Positions 33,375 to 41,969 of a DNA stretch of 45,294 nucleotides are shown in pieces. The stretch is taken from contig JAFRFD010000139.1 in the NCBI GenBank assembly GCA_017434525.1, positions 1-45,294 of the forward strand, in the 5' to 3' direction. The position numbers and the translations under genes were made by a program. Source of the stretch: Methanobrevibacter sp. (GTDB lineage Archaea > Methanobacteriota > Methanobacteria > Methanobacteriales > Methanobacteriaceae). The notes below the pieces were generated by a model. The model saw only the letters and a program-made list of their open reading frames with translations. It had not been told where the DNA came from and made no database searches. Position 1 is the first letter of the stretch; each line of letters opens with the position of its first letter.

Positions 33375-33379
33375 ATACG

Positions 33380-33775
33380 ATGAAAATAGAAGAAATCAAA
33401 CATCCGGAATTGAAAAATCATATTCAAATGATTTACATGCATGGTGAAAACCAAAACCAGGAAGCCATTGACAGAACCGAAGCTGAAATCAAGGAATACA
33501 TAAAAGACAAATGCTTCATAATATCTGTTGAAGATGAAAAGCCCGTTAAAATTCCATATGCAAATGACGGAGAATATCTTGTCCCAATCTTTACAGATGA
33601 ACATGAATACGAAATGGGAATGCAATACTTTTCATTAAATGTAATGGATGAAAACAAGGAATACATCATTGAAAAATTAGATTATTTTAAAAAATTAAAG
33701 GAAGATCCTAATTTCTTAGGATACATCGTAAATATAGCAAGAGTAAGTTATATAATCAACCTTACTCTTTTGTGA
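33380..33775 (+). CDS. Fourth SseB-like protein
   Basis: A 131-residue relative of the genes at 29839-31047. EIKHPELKNHIQMIYMHGEN precedes CFIISVEDEKPVKIPYAND and YLVPIFTDEHEYEMGMQYFS, the clear PxFTD block, and FLGYIVNIARVSYIIN, where the usual Asn-Pro has become Asn-Ile. It follows msrAB by five bases and is probably coupled to it, which places this family in an oxidative-stress setting. The last 14 bases overlap the end of the convergent mrp gene, so the C-terminus may have been changed by that overlap. Confidence 0.6.
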   Translation: MKIEEIKHPELKNHIQMIYMHGENQNQEAIDRTEAEIKEYIKDKCFIISVEDEKPVKIPYANDGEYLVPIFTDEHEYEMGMQYFSLNVMDENKEYIIEKLDYFKKLKEDPNFLGYIVNIARVSYIINLTLL

Positions 33776-34736
33776 ACTCTTTTTGAATGTCTTTGACAAT
33801 CTCTACAAACCTTTTTGATACCTCATCGTCAGGAGAGATTGTTGCAATTACACCATCTTTGTTAGGCGAATCGGATACGTTCTCTTCAATTGGCAAATCT
33901 CCCAAGTAGGTGATTTCCATCTCTTCAGAAAAAGCCTTTCCATTGCCTTTACCGAAAATATGGAGTTTTTCATCACAGTGTGGACAGATATAATATGCCA
34001 TGTTTTCAATAAGTCCGATTTTTTGAATGCCCATTTGCTGTACCATCTTTACACATTTCAAAACATCTTCCTGTGATACGACATTCGGTGTTGTCACCAT
34101 AATAACTGCATCCGCATCAGGAATTGTCTGCAATACAGTCAAAGGTTCATCTCCAGTGCCCGGAGGATTATCGATTATTAAATAATCAAGATTTCCCCAA
34201 TGACAGTCGGAAATCAACTGTTTGATTGCACCGGTCTTTTGAGGTCCTCTCCAAATGATTGGTGTATCGATGCTGTCCAAAAGGAAAGCCATTGACATTA
34301 CCTTTAGGCCACTAGGAGCAACTACCGGAAACATTGAATGAGCATATTCCTGTTTTTTAGCTTCAATGAATGCCAATTTTTCTTCATCATCCTTGAAATC
34401 CTTGCTGGCAAGACCTTCTTCGGTAATTGCCTTGAACTGTTCAAACTGATTGTTGTGGAAATTTTCGCCGTATATCTCCAAGCCCAACATTTTAGGGATG
34501 TTTGGCCCATGAATGTCCGCATCTAAAATTCCTGTTTTAAATCCTAAGCTTTGTAAGGTCTCAGCGATATTTGCTGCAACGGTGGATTTTCCTACTCCTC
34601 CCTTTCCACTCATCACAACAATCTTGTGCTTGATTTGACCAAGATTTTTAGCAAGCCTAATCTCTTGTTCTATCATTTGTCTTTGTTGTTCGGGAGTCAT
34701 CTGACCCCCATGACCATGATGTCCATGTTCTGGCAT
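33762..34736 (-). CDS. Mrp/NBP35-type Fe-S cluster carrier ATPase
   Basis: A 324-residue P-loop ATPase of the Mrp/ApbC/NBP35 family that carries [4Fe-4S] clusters to target proteins. The deviant Walker A MSGKGGVGKST spans about 42-52 and is followed by GILDADIHGPNIPKMLGL. The cluster-bridging CPHC lies in YYICPHCDEKLHIFG. The N-terminus is His-rich (PEHGHHGHGGQ) and about 35 residues are inserted between the Walker A domain and the VVAPSGLKVMSM strand. It follows the flavoprotein gene by 14 bases with GGAGAT before its ATG, so both are one operon. Confidence 0.9.
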   Translation of the reverse strand: MPEHGHHGHGGQMTPEQQRQMIEQEIRLAKNLGQIKHKIVVMSGKGGVGKSTVAANIAETLQSLGFKTGILDADIHGPNIPKMLGLEIYGENFHNNQFEQFKAITEEGLASKDFKDDEEKLAFIEAKKQEYAHSMFPVVAPSGLKVMSMAFLLDSIDTPIIWRGPQKTGAIKQLISDCHWGNLDYLIIDNPPGTGDEPLTVLQTIPDADAVIMVTTPNVVSQEDVLKCVKMVQQMGIQKIGLIENMAYYICPHCDEKLHIFGKGNGKAFSEEMEITYLGDLPIEENVSDSPNKDGVIATISPDDEVSKRFVEIVKDIQKEFTKE

Positions 34737-34750
34737 TTTATCATCTCCGA

Positions 34751-36082
34751 TTAGTTAAATTTTTTACTTACTTCTTCAACAGCAAGTATTAAAGGATCTG
34801 TAACCATTGATACAGGTGGCGCATAAGCAAATTCCATGTTGCTTAAATCAAAGCAGGTCAATCCTTCAGTAATGGCCAATGTCATTGTATCGATTCTTTC
34901 AGCCACCCTTTCTTCAGCTATGATTTGACAACCTATAATGGTTCCGTTTCCATCACAAATGACCTTGATATCCATTGGTTTTGCATTAGGATAATAACGT
35001 GCTCTTGTAAGAGCCTGTACCTTTTGTACAACAGGCCTGATTCTGTTCTGTTGAGCGAAACTTGTAGTATAACCTACAGCACCAAATTCCAACTTGCCGA
35101 CTTTTGATACCATTGAGTTCAATACAGGGTTGAATCTTGACTTTTTGCCGCAGATTGTACGTGCCAATGTTTTTGACTCTCGAACAGCGGTTGTGCCCAA
35201 TTGGGAAATGGTATTTGAACCTAAAATCAGGTCTTTTGATTCTACACAGTCTCCGACAGCATAAACGTCTTCAACTGAAGTTTCCATCCTGTCGTTTACA
35301 AGAATAGCCCATCTTCCTATTTCACAGCCTGCCATTCTTGCAAGATCCAATTCTGCCCTGACCCCTGTTGCCATGATGACCATGTCCGCATCATATAGAT
35401 CCTCATCACCGAAGCATGCCTTTTCGACCTTTCCGTCACCGATTAATTTGGTGATTGGTTTTCCCAAGACAACTTGGATTCCTTCCATCTCCAAGTATTT
35501 TACCAATATGTCGGACATGTCCTTATCGAGAGACCTTGGAACAATTTGAGGTAACATTTCACTTAAAATGACATTCAAGCCACGTTTCTTAAGGGCAAAT
35601 GCAATTTCGATACCTATCAAACCGGCACCGGTTACGATAGCGCTTTTCGCCTCTTTCATTGCCTCTTGAACTCTGATACCATCATCTATGTTTCTGATTC
35701 TGAACACTCCATCCAATTCCACACCCTCCATAGGAGGCACGAACGGATTTCCCCCGGTAGCCAATACCAATTTGTCATAATCCATGACGGTTTGCTTGCC
35801 GTCCTTTTCATATGTCACTGTCTTATCTTGTGAATCGACTGCGGTAACCTCCGCTTCGACAATGACTTCAATGTTCTTATTCTTATAATCTTCAGGAGTT
35901 CTCATGACTATATCATCAAAAGATTCGATAGTACCAGAAAGTACGTAAGGAATAGCACATGGAGAATATGCCACCTTGTTATCTCTTGTGATTACTGTAA
36001 TTTCAATATCATTATCTAATTTACGTATATTTGAAGCTGTTGATATTCCTCCAGCTCCTCCACCTACAATTACTACTTTCAT
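34751..36082 (-). CDS. CoA-disulfide reductase / NADH oxidase-like flavoprotein
   Basis: A 443-residue FAD-dependent enzyme of the single-cysteine disulfide-reductase group. KVVIVGGGAGGISTASNIRK binds FAD, YSPCAIPYVLSG holds the redox Cys42, SAIVTGAGLIGIEIAFALKK binds NAD(P)H, and DVYAVGDCVES is the second FAD motif. The C-terminal 110 residues are the dimerisation domain. Members reduce CoA disulfide, oxygen, peroxide or polysulfide; which applies here is not evident. It is first in an operon with mrp, so it may support Fe-S protection or supply electrons. Confidence 0.88.
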   Translation of the reverse strand: MKVVIVGGGAGGISTASNIRKLDNDIEITVITRDNKVAYSPCAIPYVLSGTIESFDDIVMRTPEDYKNKNIEVIVEAEVTAVDSQDKTVTYEKDGKQTVMDYDKLVLATGGNPFVPPMEGVELDGVFRIRNIDDGIRVQEAMKEAKSAIVTGAGLIGIEIAFALKKRGLNVILSEMLPQIVPRSLDKDMSDILVKYLEMEGIQVVLGKPITKLIGDGKVEKACFGDEDLYDADMVIMATGVRAELDLARMAGCEIGRWAILVNDRMETSVEDVYAVGDCVESKDLILGSNTISQLGTTAVRESKTLARTICGKKSRFNPVLNSMVSKVGKLEFGAVGYTTSFAQQNRIRPVVQKVQALTRARYYPNAKPMDIKVICDGNGTIIGCQIIAEERVAERIDTMTLAITEGLTCFDLSNMEFAYAPPVSMVTDPLILAVEEVSKKFN

Positions 36083-36170
36083 TATAACAAAACCACTTAT
36101 GATTTATAACAATTATATATTTATTAAATACATATAAAAAAGTAACTATTAACATAGGTTTTGTTTAAAA

Positions 36171-36797
36171 ATGAGAGAGATTGAATTTAATTTAAGTGAA
36201 AATCCATTTAGGAATTTTTTGTCCTCAAGATATGCTATGTCTGCAAGGATTAATGTTGAAAAGATGTGGAATTGGTGCCATGAAAATGACAGGTCATTTT
36301 TTGTGATGAGTATGGGATGTCTGATGAATGCAGTGAATTCCGTTGATGCATTGAAAAGAAGAATAATAGATGGAAAAGTCATTGAATATGATTACCTTGA
36401 TGGAGTTTGCCCCATAATGAACGAGGGAGAGGACATCTATAGGGAAATGCGCGTCAAAACACCACAGGAATTTGAAGACATCATAGAATGGCACGATTAT
36501 GTAAAGGAATTATCTGCCAACATATTGTCCGGAAAAGATGAAGGTTTCAACTTGGAGATGGAAAAAAGGGATCTGACAAACATCGCCAACTTCTCATGCA
36601 TCCCATGGGTGGATTTCGACATGATTACAAACTGCGTTGTCAATGGCAATGCCGTGCAACCCCTAATCACATGGGGAAAGGTTAATGGAAACCATGAGAT
36701 GAGTGTGGCAATTACCGTCAATCATATCTTTGTCAATGGTCGAGAATTAGGTTATTTTTACGAGAATGCAAAAAAAGAATTCAATGAGATGATTTAA
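36171..36797 (+). CDS. Chloramphenicol acetyltransferase-like protein
   Basis: A 208-residue protein with the chloramphenicol acetyltransferase fold. VAITVNHIFVNGRELGYFYE carries the catalytic His (residue 185) where CAT has HHAVCDG. The Asp two turns later, which supports the active site, is Asn189 here, and the pair of His is Asn-His. ANFSCIPWVDFDMITN is the usual middle segment. It could acetylate something other than chloramphenicol, or be inactive. It stands alone, divergent from the flavoprotein operon. Confidence 0.75.
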   Translation: MREIEFNLSENPFRNFLSSRYAMSARINVEKMWNWCHENDRSFFVMSMGCLMNAVNSVDALKRRIIDGKVIEYDYLDGVCPIMNEGEDIYREMRVKTPQEFEDIIEWHDYVKELSANILSGKDEGFNLEMEKRDLTNIANFSCIPWVDFDMITNCVVNGNAVQPLITWGKVNGNHEMSVAITVNHIFVNGRELGYFYENAKKEFNEMI

Positions 36798-36805
36798 CAT
36801 CTCAT
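36784..36805. terminator. Hairpin shared by two convergent gene ends
   Basis: ATGAGATG (36784-36791) and CATCTCAT (36798-36805) form an 8-bp stem with a six-base loop. It contains the stop codons of both the CAT-like gene and the adhesin. It may end transcription from both sides. Confidence 0.55.
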
Positions 36806-39800
36806 CTAATTTTGATTTTATTATAAACTGCCAGTCCTCCATAACTTGTTTTGATAGAATATTTACCCTTTTTTAGATATTTGGAAGAAAACTTAAAGGT
36901 AGCCACACCCTTCTTGTTAGTGAAGACCTTATAGGTTTTGCCCTTAAATTTAAAGTAAACCTTCTTATATTTGACTACTTTACCTTTGGCGTTGAGGACC
37001 TTTGCACTGAATTTAATTGTTTTTCCTTTTTTAACGGAAATGTCCTGTGTAATTATAGTTGTTTTGACAGTCACTTTATTGGTTACAGTGAATCCCTTAT
37101 AGGTGACTGAAATCCAATATTTTCCAGGATTTTGGGTTATTTTGAAAACAGCCCAACCATCATTACCTGTCCACACCTTTTTAACAGCAGAACCAATATT
37201 TAGATACAGTTTAGTGTTTTTGGCGGGATTTCCATAGTCATCAAGCAATTTAACTTTATAATAGTTTCCAGCACCAAAATACATGTAAACATTACCGTTT
37301 GAACTCAAACGGGCTTTGACATTGATGCTTTGGGTTTTTACCTCTCCTGTTAGAGGATTTGTAACATTAATGATATGGATTCCCGGATTCAAATCAATGT
37401 TATATGTCAAAATGCCTTTTTCATCTGTGCGTATCCTTTTGGATGTGCCATCAACAGATATTTCAACATCTCTATTTGCTAAAGGAGCAGCATTAAAATC
37501 ATACAATGAAACCTTATACTGACTATTGAATGTATAGGTATCAATAGAAGGAAGATTTACTGTTTTAACAACGGATATGTTGTTTTTGATACTACTTGGA
37601 AGATAATTTTCAAATCCTGCAAAATCAACTTTGATTATATGTTTCCCAGAGGTCAGATTAATCGGAATTGAAGCTTCACCCTGTTTATTGGTTTTTAGAG
37701 AACCGCCATTATTGTCAATCACATAGCGGAGATTCATATTTGCAATTGGCCTGTTGTCATCACCAAGCAGTTTAACTAAGTAAGCGGAATTGCTTGAAGG
37801 ATAAGTGGACATATCATCTGCCACTAATTTGGTTTCGGATACATTGATGCTGAAACTTGCAAAGGCTTCCTTGAAAATATAGTCATCATCATTCAAGTAA
37901 ACGGAAATGTTATAATTGCCGTTTTTAAGATCTGTGAATTTAAAGGTATTTTTGCCGTTTTTCAATTCAATACGATCACTAATATTAAGATTGCTTCTTA
38001 CATTAACTGTAAGGTCAACACTTGGAGATATTGCTATTTCAATGTCTACATCCCTTAATTTTTTGTTAACGTTGACTGTTGCGGCAACCTTGCTTCTGAT
38101 TTTGAGATTATTTGATGCATTAGAGGCAATGTATTTATCATCACCCTTAAATGTAGTGATGATGAGATAATTTCCTTTTGCCAAATCGATTTTTACAGAA
38201 ACCTTACCGTTACTGTCACTTTTGCCAGTTAAAACAGTACCGTTTATGTTGAAGCTGACTGTTTTTCCAGCAATCGGTTTGTTGTCTTCATCCAACAATG
38301 TGATAGAATAGGTTTCTTTGCTGTTGCTGTAGGTTTCAAAGTCGGATGCCCTTATTGTTGATTCAACAACACCTATGAAAAATGTCTTATTTGCATTACC
38401 ATAATACTTTTGAGTATCATTAAATCCGACCTCAACATCATAGCGTCCATAAGTCAAATCATCCAAAGTAAAGCTGGCCTTACCATTGGTTAAGTTTACA
38501 ATGCGTTTCTTATCATTAATGAAAACTTCGACTGCCTCATTTATATTTTGAGATGCAACTATATTTACTGTAGCGGTCTTTAGATTTGTTTCAATGTTCA
38601 AATCCAGATTAACTTTGACTTTGTTGATGTCAACTTCGGCAGTGTCAGTTGACCTTTCATATCCTTCGCCGTTGAATGTTGCGGTAATGTTAGTAATCTC
38701 ATTTGCAAAGGAATGGGTTATTCTGGCAACTCCGTTTGAAACGTTGACAGTATAGTCTTGTCCGTCAAGATTAAATGTTACGTTACCGCAGGTTAGTTTT
38801 CTTCCGTATTCATCGACGACAACTGCTGTTATGTCTACCGGATTTTCACCTGTGGTATCACAAGACAATTCCAAGGTAGTGTTGATTTTATTCAACATGG
38901 TAAATGCCTTAATGCACAATACTGCCTCGTAACCTTCATCCTCACAAGCATCAGTCCAATCATAGCCCGGATTTGCATAAAATGAAATGCCTTGTCTGTA
39001 TACATCAGAGATTACTTCATCCTTATAGGTACAATAAACCATTAACTCGTCATTATCCAAACTTGTAATATTGAAAACAACTGCAAAAGTGTCATTTGCT
39101 TTTAGAGGAATTAGTTTATTCAGATTTATGGTATAATAACCTGGTTTGGATGTTGAAGACTGATTGAGAACCAATTCATCATTTACATAAATGTTCAGTT
39201 CATATTCACTATTGTCAATGAAATATGTGGAAACCGCAGCCAGGTATTCATCCTCAGTTGCATTAAAGACATTTTTTATTGCAGCATGATTGTCCAGTTT
39301 CCAGTACATTGTCGGTCCTGCATAGTCATACTGATAATTCTTATCCAAACGGATAGTGTCATTCAATATAAATGTGAAAACTCTATCCAGATTCAAGTAT
39401 TGGTCATCTTCATTGAAAAATACATAATTCAAAGAATCTGAATAATATGAGATGTAGAAATAACCATCTTCACCAAATTCACTTCCCCAGGTGTTTTTAC
39501 AAATCCATGCTCCGTCACCAGGCGGAGTGATTCCGAAATTCTTTCTTGAATAGTTATCGTCCCATCCTACAAGAGCAATTGCATGATTAGGCAAATCAAA
39601 CTCATCAGGTTTAAGTTTCTTATAATTATAGCTGGAATCGGTTTCATATGGTTTAGCCTGAATCCAATGAATGGAAGTGTCCACAGCACCATATCTTATG
39701 ATTGCATCCTTGATAGTATCCTGATCTGACCCATTGTAGTTCATTTTAAGGAACAATACATTTTGAACATGCATAAAGCTATTTAATACAGGTGATACTC

Positions 39801-41697
39801 TTGAGTCAATTTCATATACGTCATAACTCTCATTTATCGGACCCAACCAGCTTAAGAGATATCCCAAGGTATTGATAGGATTTCCTGACTGAACTGACGT
39901 ATTCAATCCATAATATGAATATTTCTTGTTCAAATTGATTACATTGTTTTCAGAAAAGGAATATGGAATACCTGTTGCTTTGCTAATGCATGATTCAAGC
40001 ACTGCAATTACACTGAATGACCAGCAATAATCTCCAATGAATTGATTTGAAATAGGAGTAACAATTCCAGATTCACGGGGATCATATTTTTGAGGCAAAT
40101 TGCCGTCGAATGAGTCATCAAGCCTCATCATTGTATAATTGCCGCTTCCTACAAAATAATCAAATGTTTGGGTGGAATACAGTTCGTTATTGATATATGA
40201 GATATTTTCCAGATTATTCTCATTGACCTGATATAGATATCCTGCAGTTCCATTATTGGCCCTATTATCTATAAATTTTGTTGAATCAATATCCAATAGA
40301 CAATAGATTAAATATAATGCTCCTCCTCTGTCCGCATCATTTTCACTTAAGGTGGAATCGGCTATTGACAGTGCTCCGTAACTGTTATAGATTGCACCTC
40401 CATAATATTTTGCAGAACAGTTTTCAATTGAGGCATCATTCACTGATACATCTGAATCCAATCCTGCGATTCCCGCTCCAAAAGGAGCTTTTGCTTCACT
40501 GATGGATACATTATCAAGATTCAAATTTGATTCCAGTGAAAATATTGAACCTCCGATGCGGTCGGAATTGTCTTTTTCAAAAAGAGTATCTGAAATTTGG
40601 ACATTATCTGAATAAGCCGCATATATGGAACCTCCGAAGGATTTGGCAGAATTCTTTTTAAATGATGATGAGGATACTGTCAAAGTAGTGCAGTTTTCAA
40701 TGAAAATAGCTCCCCCACCACAATCTGCAACATTATTTTCAAAAAGAGTGTCTTCAACAATCATATTGGCCAGATAACCGTAGATTGCACCATTATCCGC
40801 CTTATTGTTTTTAAAGACTGATTTGGTGACAGTCATATTTCCGTTTCGAATGCTTACTGCACCTCCATATTCAGCCTCATTTTCCGTGAATGTACAATTA
40901 TCAATCTTTAGATTGGACAATATGGCAGATATTGCTCCTGATGAATAATATGCAAAATTGCTTGTGAAATAGGAATTTTGAACATTTCCTATTGAATTGT
41001 TGATAAATATTGCACCGCCTTGGGCAAGTACATTATAGTGATAATTGTGAACGAAATTATGATTAAATTTACTGTTGTTTACATTTAGGATTCCATTGTC
41101 ACAGTAAATTGCCGCCCCGAAGCAGGCATCCCCATAATGAAAGTCACAGCTGTCAATAGTGATTTTTGAGAAAGCATCATGCGCAGAATAGATTATTCCC
41201 CCATTATCATATTCAGGGACCTGTATTGTAAAGATTGAATTGGATGCATCCATTACATCTCCTACATTAAAACGCATGCCCTTGAAGGTCAGGTTTGAAA
41301 CTGAAAATGTTCCTTTTGCATTGACGTTCAAGACCTCCTGATTGAAATTACTGGCGGATATTACTGTCTTTTCAGGATTTTCCCCATACAGATTCACATT
41401 CGCTAAATTAAGTCCATCGGAATTTAGAATATAGTTTCCTTCCGCAAAATAAATGTTAGAACCATCCCTTAATTTTGACGGATTGAAAGTGGAATAGGGA
41501 TTTTCCTTAGATCCGTTACCATCGCTGGTTGCGGATGCATCAAAATATATGTCAATTCTTTCATCAGTCAAAACATCTGCCGACACATCAGTCTGCAGGT
41601 TCGTTTGATTTTCATGTGCAAAACTTCCTGGAATTATAATAAATAAAATAAACAATAATATGAAAATCATCAATATTTTATTAAAATGTTTAGACAT
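36802..41697 (-). CDS. Adhesin-like surface protein with papain-type peptidase domain
   Basis: A 1631-residue secreted protein. A signal peptide (1-27) is followed by a right-handed beta-helix of many short repeats (about 50-530; NNSIGNVQNSYFTSNFAYY type). A C1 (papain) peptidase domain follows with Gln552, Cys558 (GDYCWSFSV), His705 (PNHAIALVGW) and Asn735 (KNTWGSEFGEDGYFYISY), the full catalytic set. Next are a lectin-like domain (about 775-930), Ig-like repeats (about 970-1550) and the Lys/Tyr-rich C-terminal domain of Methanobrevibacter adhesins. It likely acts at the cell wall, binding or cleaving surface or host proteins. AAGGAG lies nine bases before the ATG. Confidence 0.88.
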   Translation of the reverse strand: MSKHFNKILMIFILLFILFIIIPGSFAHENQTNLQTDVSADVLTDERIDIYFDASATSDGNGSKENPYSTFNPSKLRDGSNIYFAEGNYILNSDGLNLANVNLYGENPEKTVISASNFNQEVLNVNAKGTFSVSNLTFKGMRFNVGDVMDASNSIFTIQVPEYDNGGIIYSAHDAFSKITIDSCDFHYGDACFGAAIYCDNGILNVNNSKFNHNFVHNYHYNVLAQGGAIFINNSIGNVQNSYFTSNFAYYSSGAISAILSNLKIDNCTFTENEAEYGGAVSIRNGNMTVTKSVFKNNKADNGAIYGYLANMIVEDTLFENNVADCGGGAIFIENCTTLTVSSSSFKKNSAKSFGGSIYAAYSDNVQISDTLFEKDNSDRIGGSIFSLESNLNLDNVSISEAKAPFGAGIAGLDSDVSVNDASIENCSAKYYGGAIYNSYGALSIADSTLSENDADRGGALYLIYCLLDIDSTKFIDNRANNGTAGYLYQVNENNLENISYINNELYSTQTFDYFVGSGNYTMMRLDDSFDGNLPQKYDPRESGIVTPISNQFIGDYCWSFSVIAVLESCISKATGIPYSFSENNVINLNKKYSYYGLNTSVQSGNPINTLGYLLSWLGPINESYDVYEIDSRVSPVLNSFMHVQNVLFLKMNYNGSDQDTIKDAIIRYGAVDTSIHWIQAKPYETDSSYNYKKLKPDEFDLPNHAIALVGWDDNYSRKNFGITPPGDGAWICKNTWGSEFGEDGYFYISYYSDSLNYVFFNEDDQYLNLDRVFTFILNDTIRLDKNYQYDYAGPTMYWKLDNHAAIKNVFNATEDEYLAAVSTYFIDNSEYELNIYVNDELVLNQSSTSKPGYYTINLNKLIPLKANDTFAVVFNITSLDNDELMVYCTYKDEVISDVYRQGISFYANPGYDWTDACEDEGYEAVLCIKAFTMLNKINTTLELSCDTTGENPVDITAVVVDEYGRKLTCGNVTFNLDGQDYTVNVSNGVARITHSFANEITNITATFNGEGYERSTDTAEVDINKVKVNLDLNIETNLKTATVNIVASQNINEAVEVFINDKKRIVNLTNGKASFTLDDLTYGRYDVEVGFNDTQKYYGNANKTFFIGVVESTIRASDFETYSNSKETYSITLLDEDNKPIAGKTVSFNINGTVLTGKSDSNGKVSVKIDLAKGNYLIITTFKGDDKYIASNASNNLKIRSKVAATVNVNKKLRDVDIEIAISPSVDLTVNVRSNLNISDRIELKNGKNTFKFTDLKNGNYNISVYLNDDDYIFKEAFASFSINVSETKLVADDMSTYPSSNSAYLVKLLGDDNRPIANMNLRYVIDNNGGSLKTNKQGEASIPINLTSGKHIIKVDFAGFENYLPSSIKNNISVVKTVNLPSIDTYTFNSQYKVSLYDFNAAPLANRDVEISVDGTSKRIRTDEKGILTYNIDLNPGIHIINVTNPLTGEVKTQSINVKARLSSNGNVYMYFGAGNYYKVKLLDDYGNPAKNTKLYLNIGSAVKKVWTGNDGWAVFKITQNPGKYWISVTYKGFTVTNKVTVKTTIITQDISVKKGKTIKFSAKVLNAKGKVVKYKKVYFKFKGKTYKVFTNKKGVATFKFSSKYLKKGKYSIKTSYGGLAVYNKIKIR

Positions 41698-41714
41698 TTT
41701 TAATTACTCCTTAT

Positions 41715-41736
41715 ATGTGAAGGTCAAAATTCACAT
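41715..41736 (-). promoter_or_regulatory. Inverted repeat in the adhesin 5' leader
   Basis: ATGTGAA (41715-41721) and TTCACAT (41730-41736) form a 7-bp arm pair with an eight-base spacer, just upstream of the AAGGAG site. It may be an operator or a leader hairpin. A TATA-like TTTATAATA is read on the minus strand about 65 bases upstream of the start. Confidence 0.35.
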
Positions 41737-41948
41737 TATACTACATAAACTTATATTTTTCATATTATAAATAGATGCAAGAAATAATCGGACGACATAT
41801 ATACTTGTTGAAAATTATTTCGCGATTTGAATCGGATGTGGAAAATAATTGAAAATTCAATTGATAAAAATTGTTGTAAAAAAATAATCCCTAGAATAAT
41901 GGCATGTAACATAAATTAAACATGACCGAAATAAAAAAGAAAAAAAGA

Positions 41949-41969
41949 TAGTGAGATGAACACTCACTA
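41949..41969 (-). terminator. Terminator of the second adhesin gene
   Basis: TAGTGAG (41949-41955) and CTCACTA (41963-41969) form a 7-bp stem with a seven-base loop beginning at the stop codon. On the minus strand it is followed by TCTTTTTTTCTTTTTT. This is a clear leftward terminator. Confidence 0.65.
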
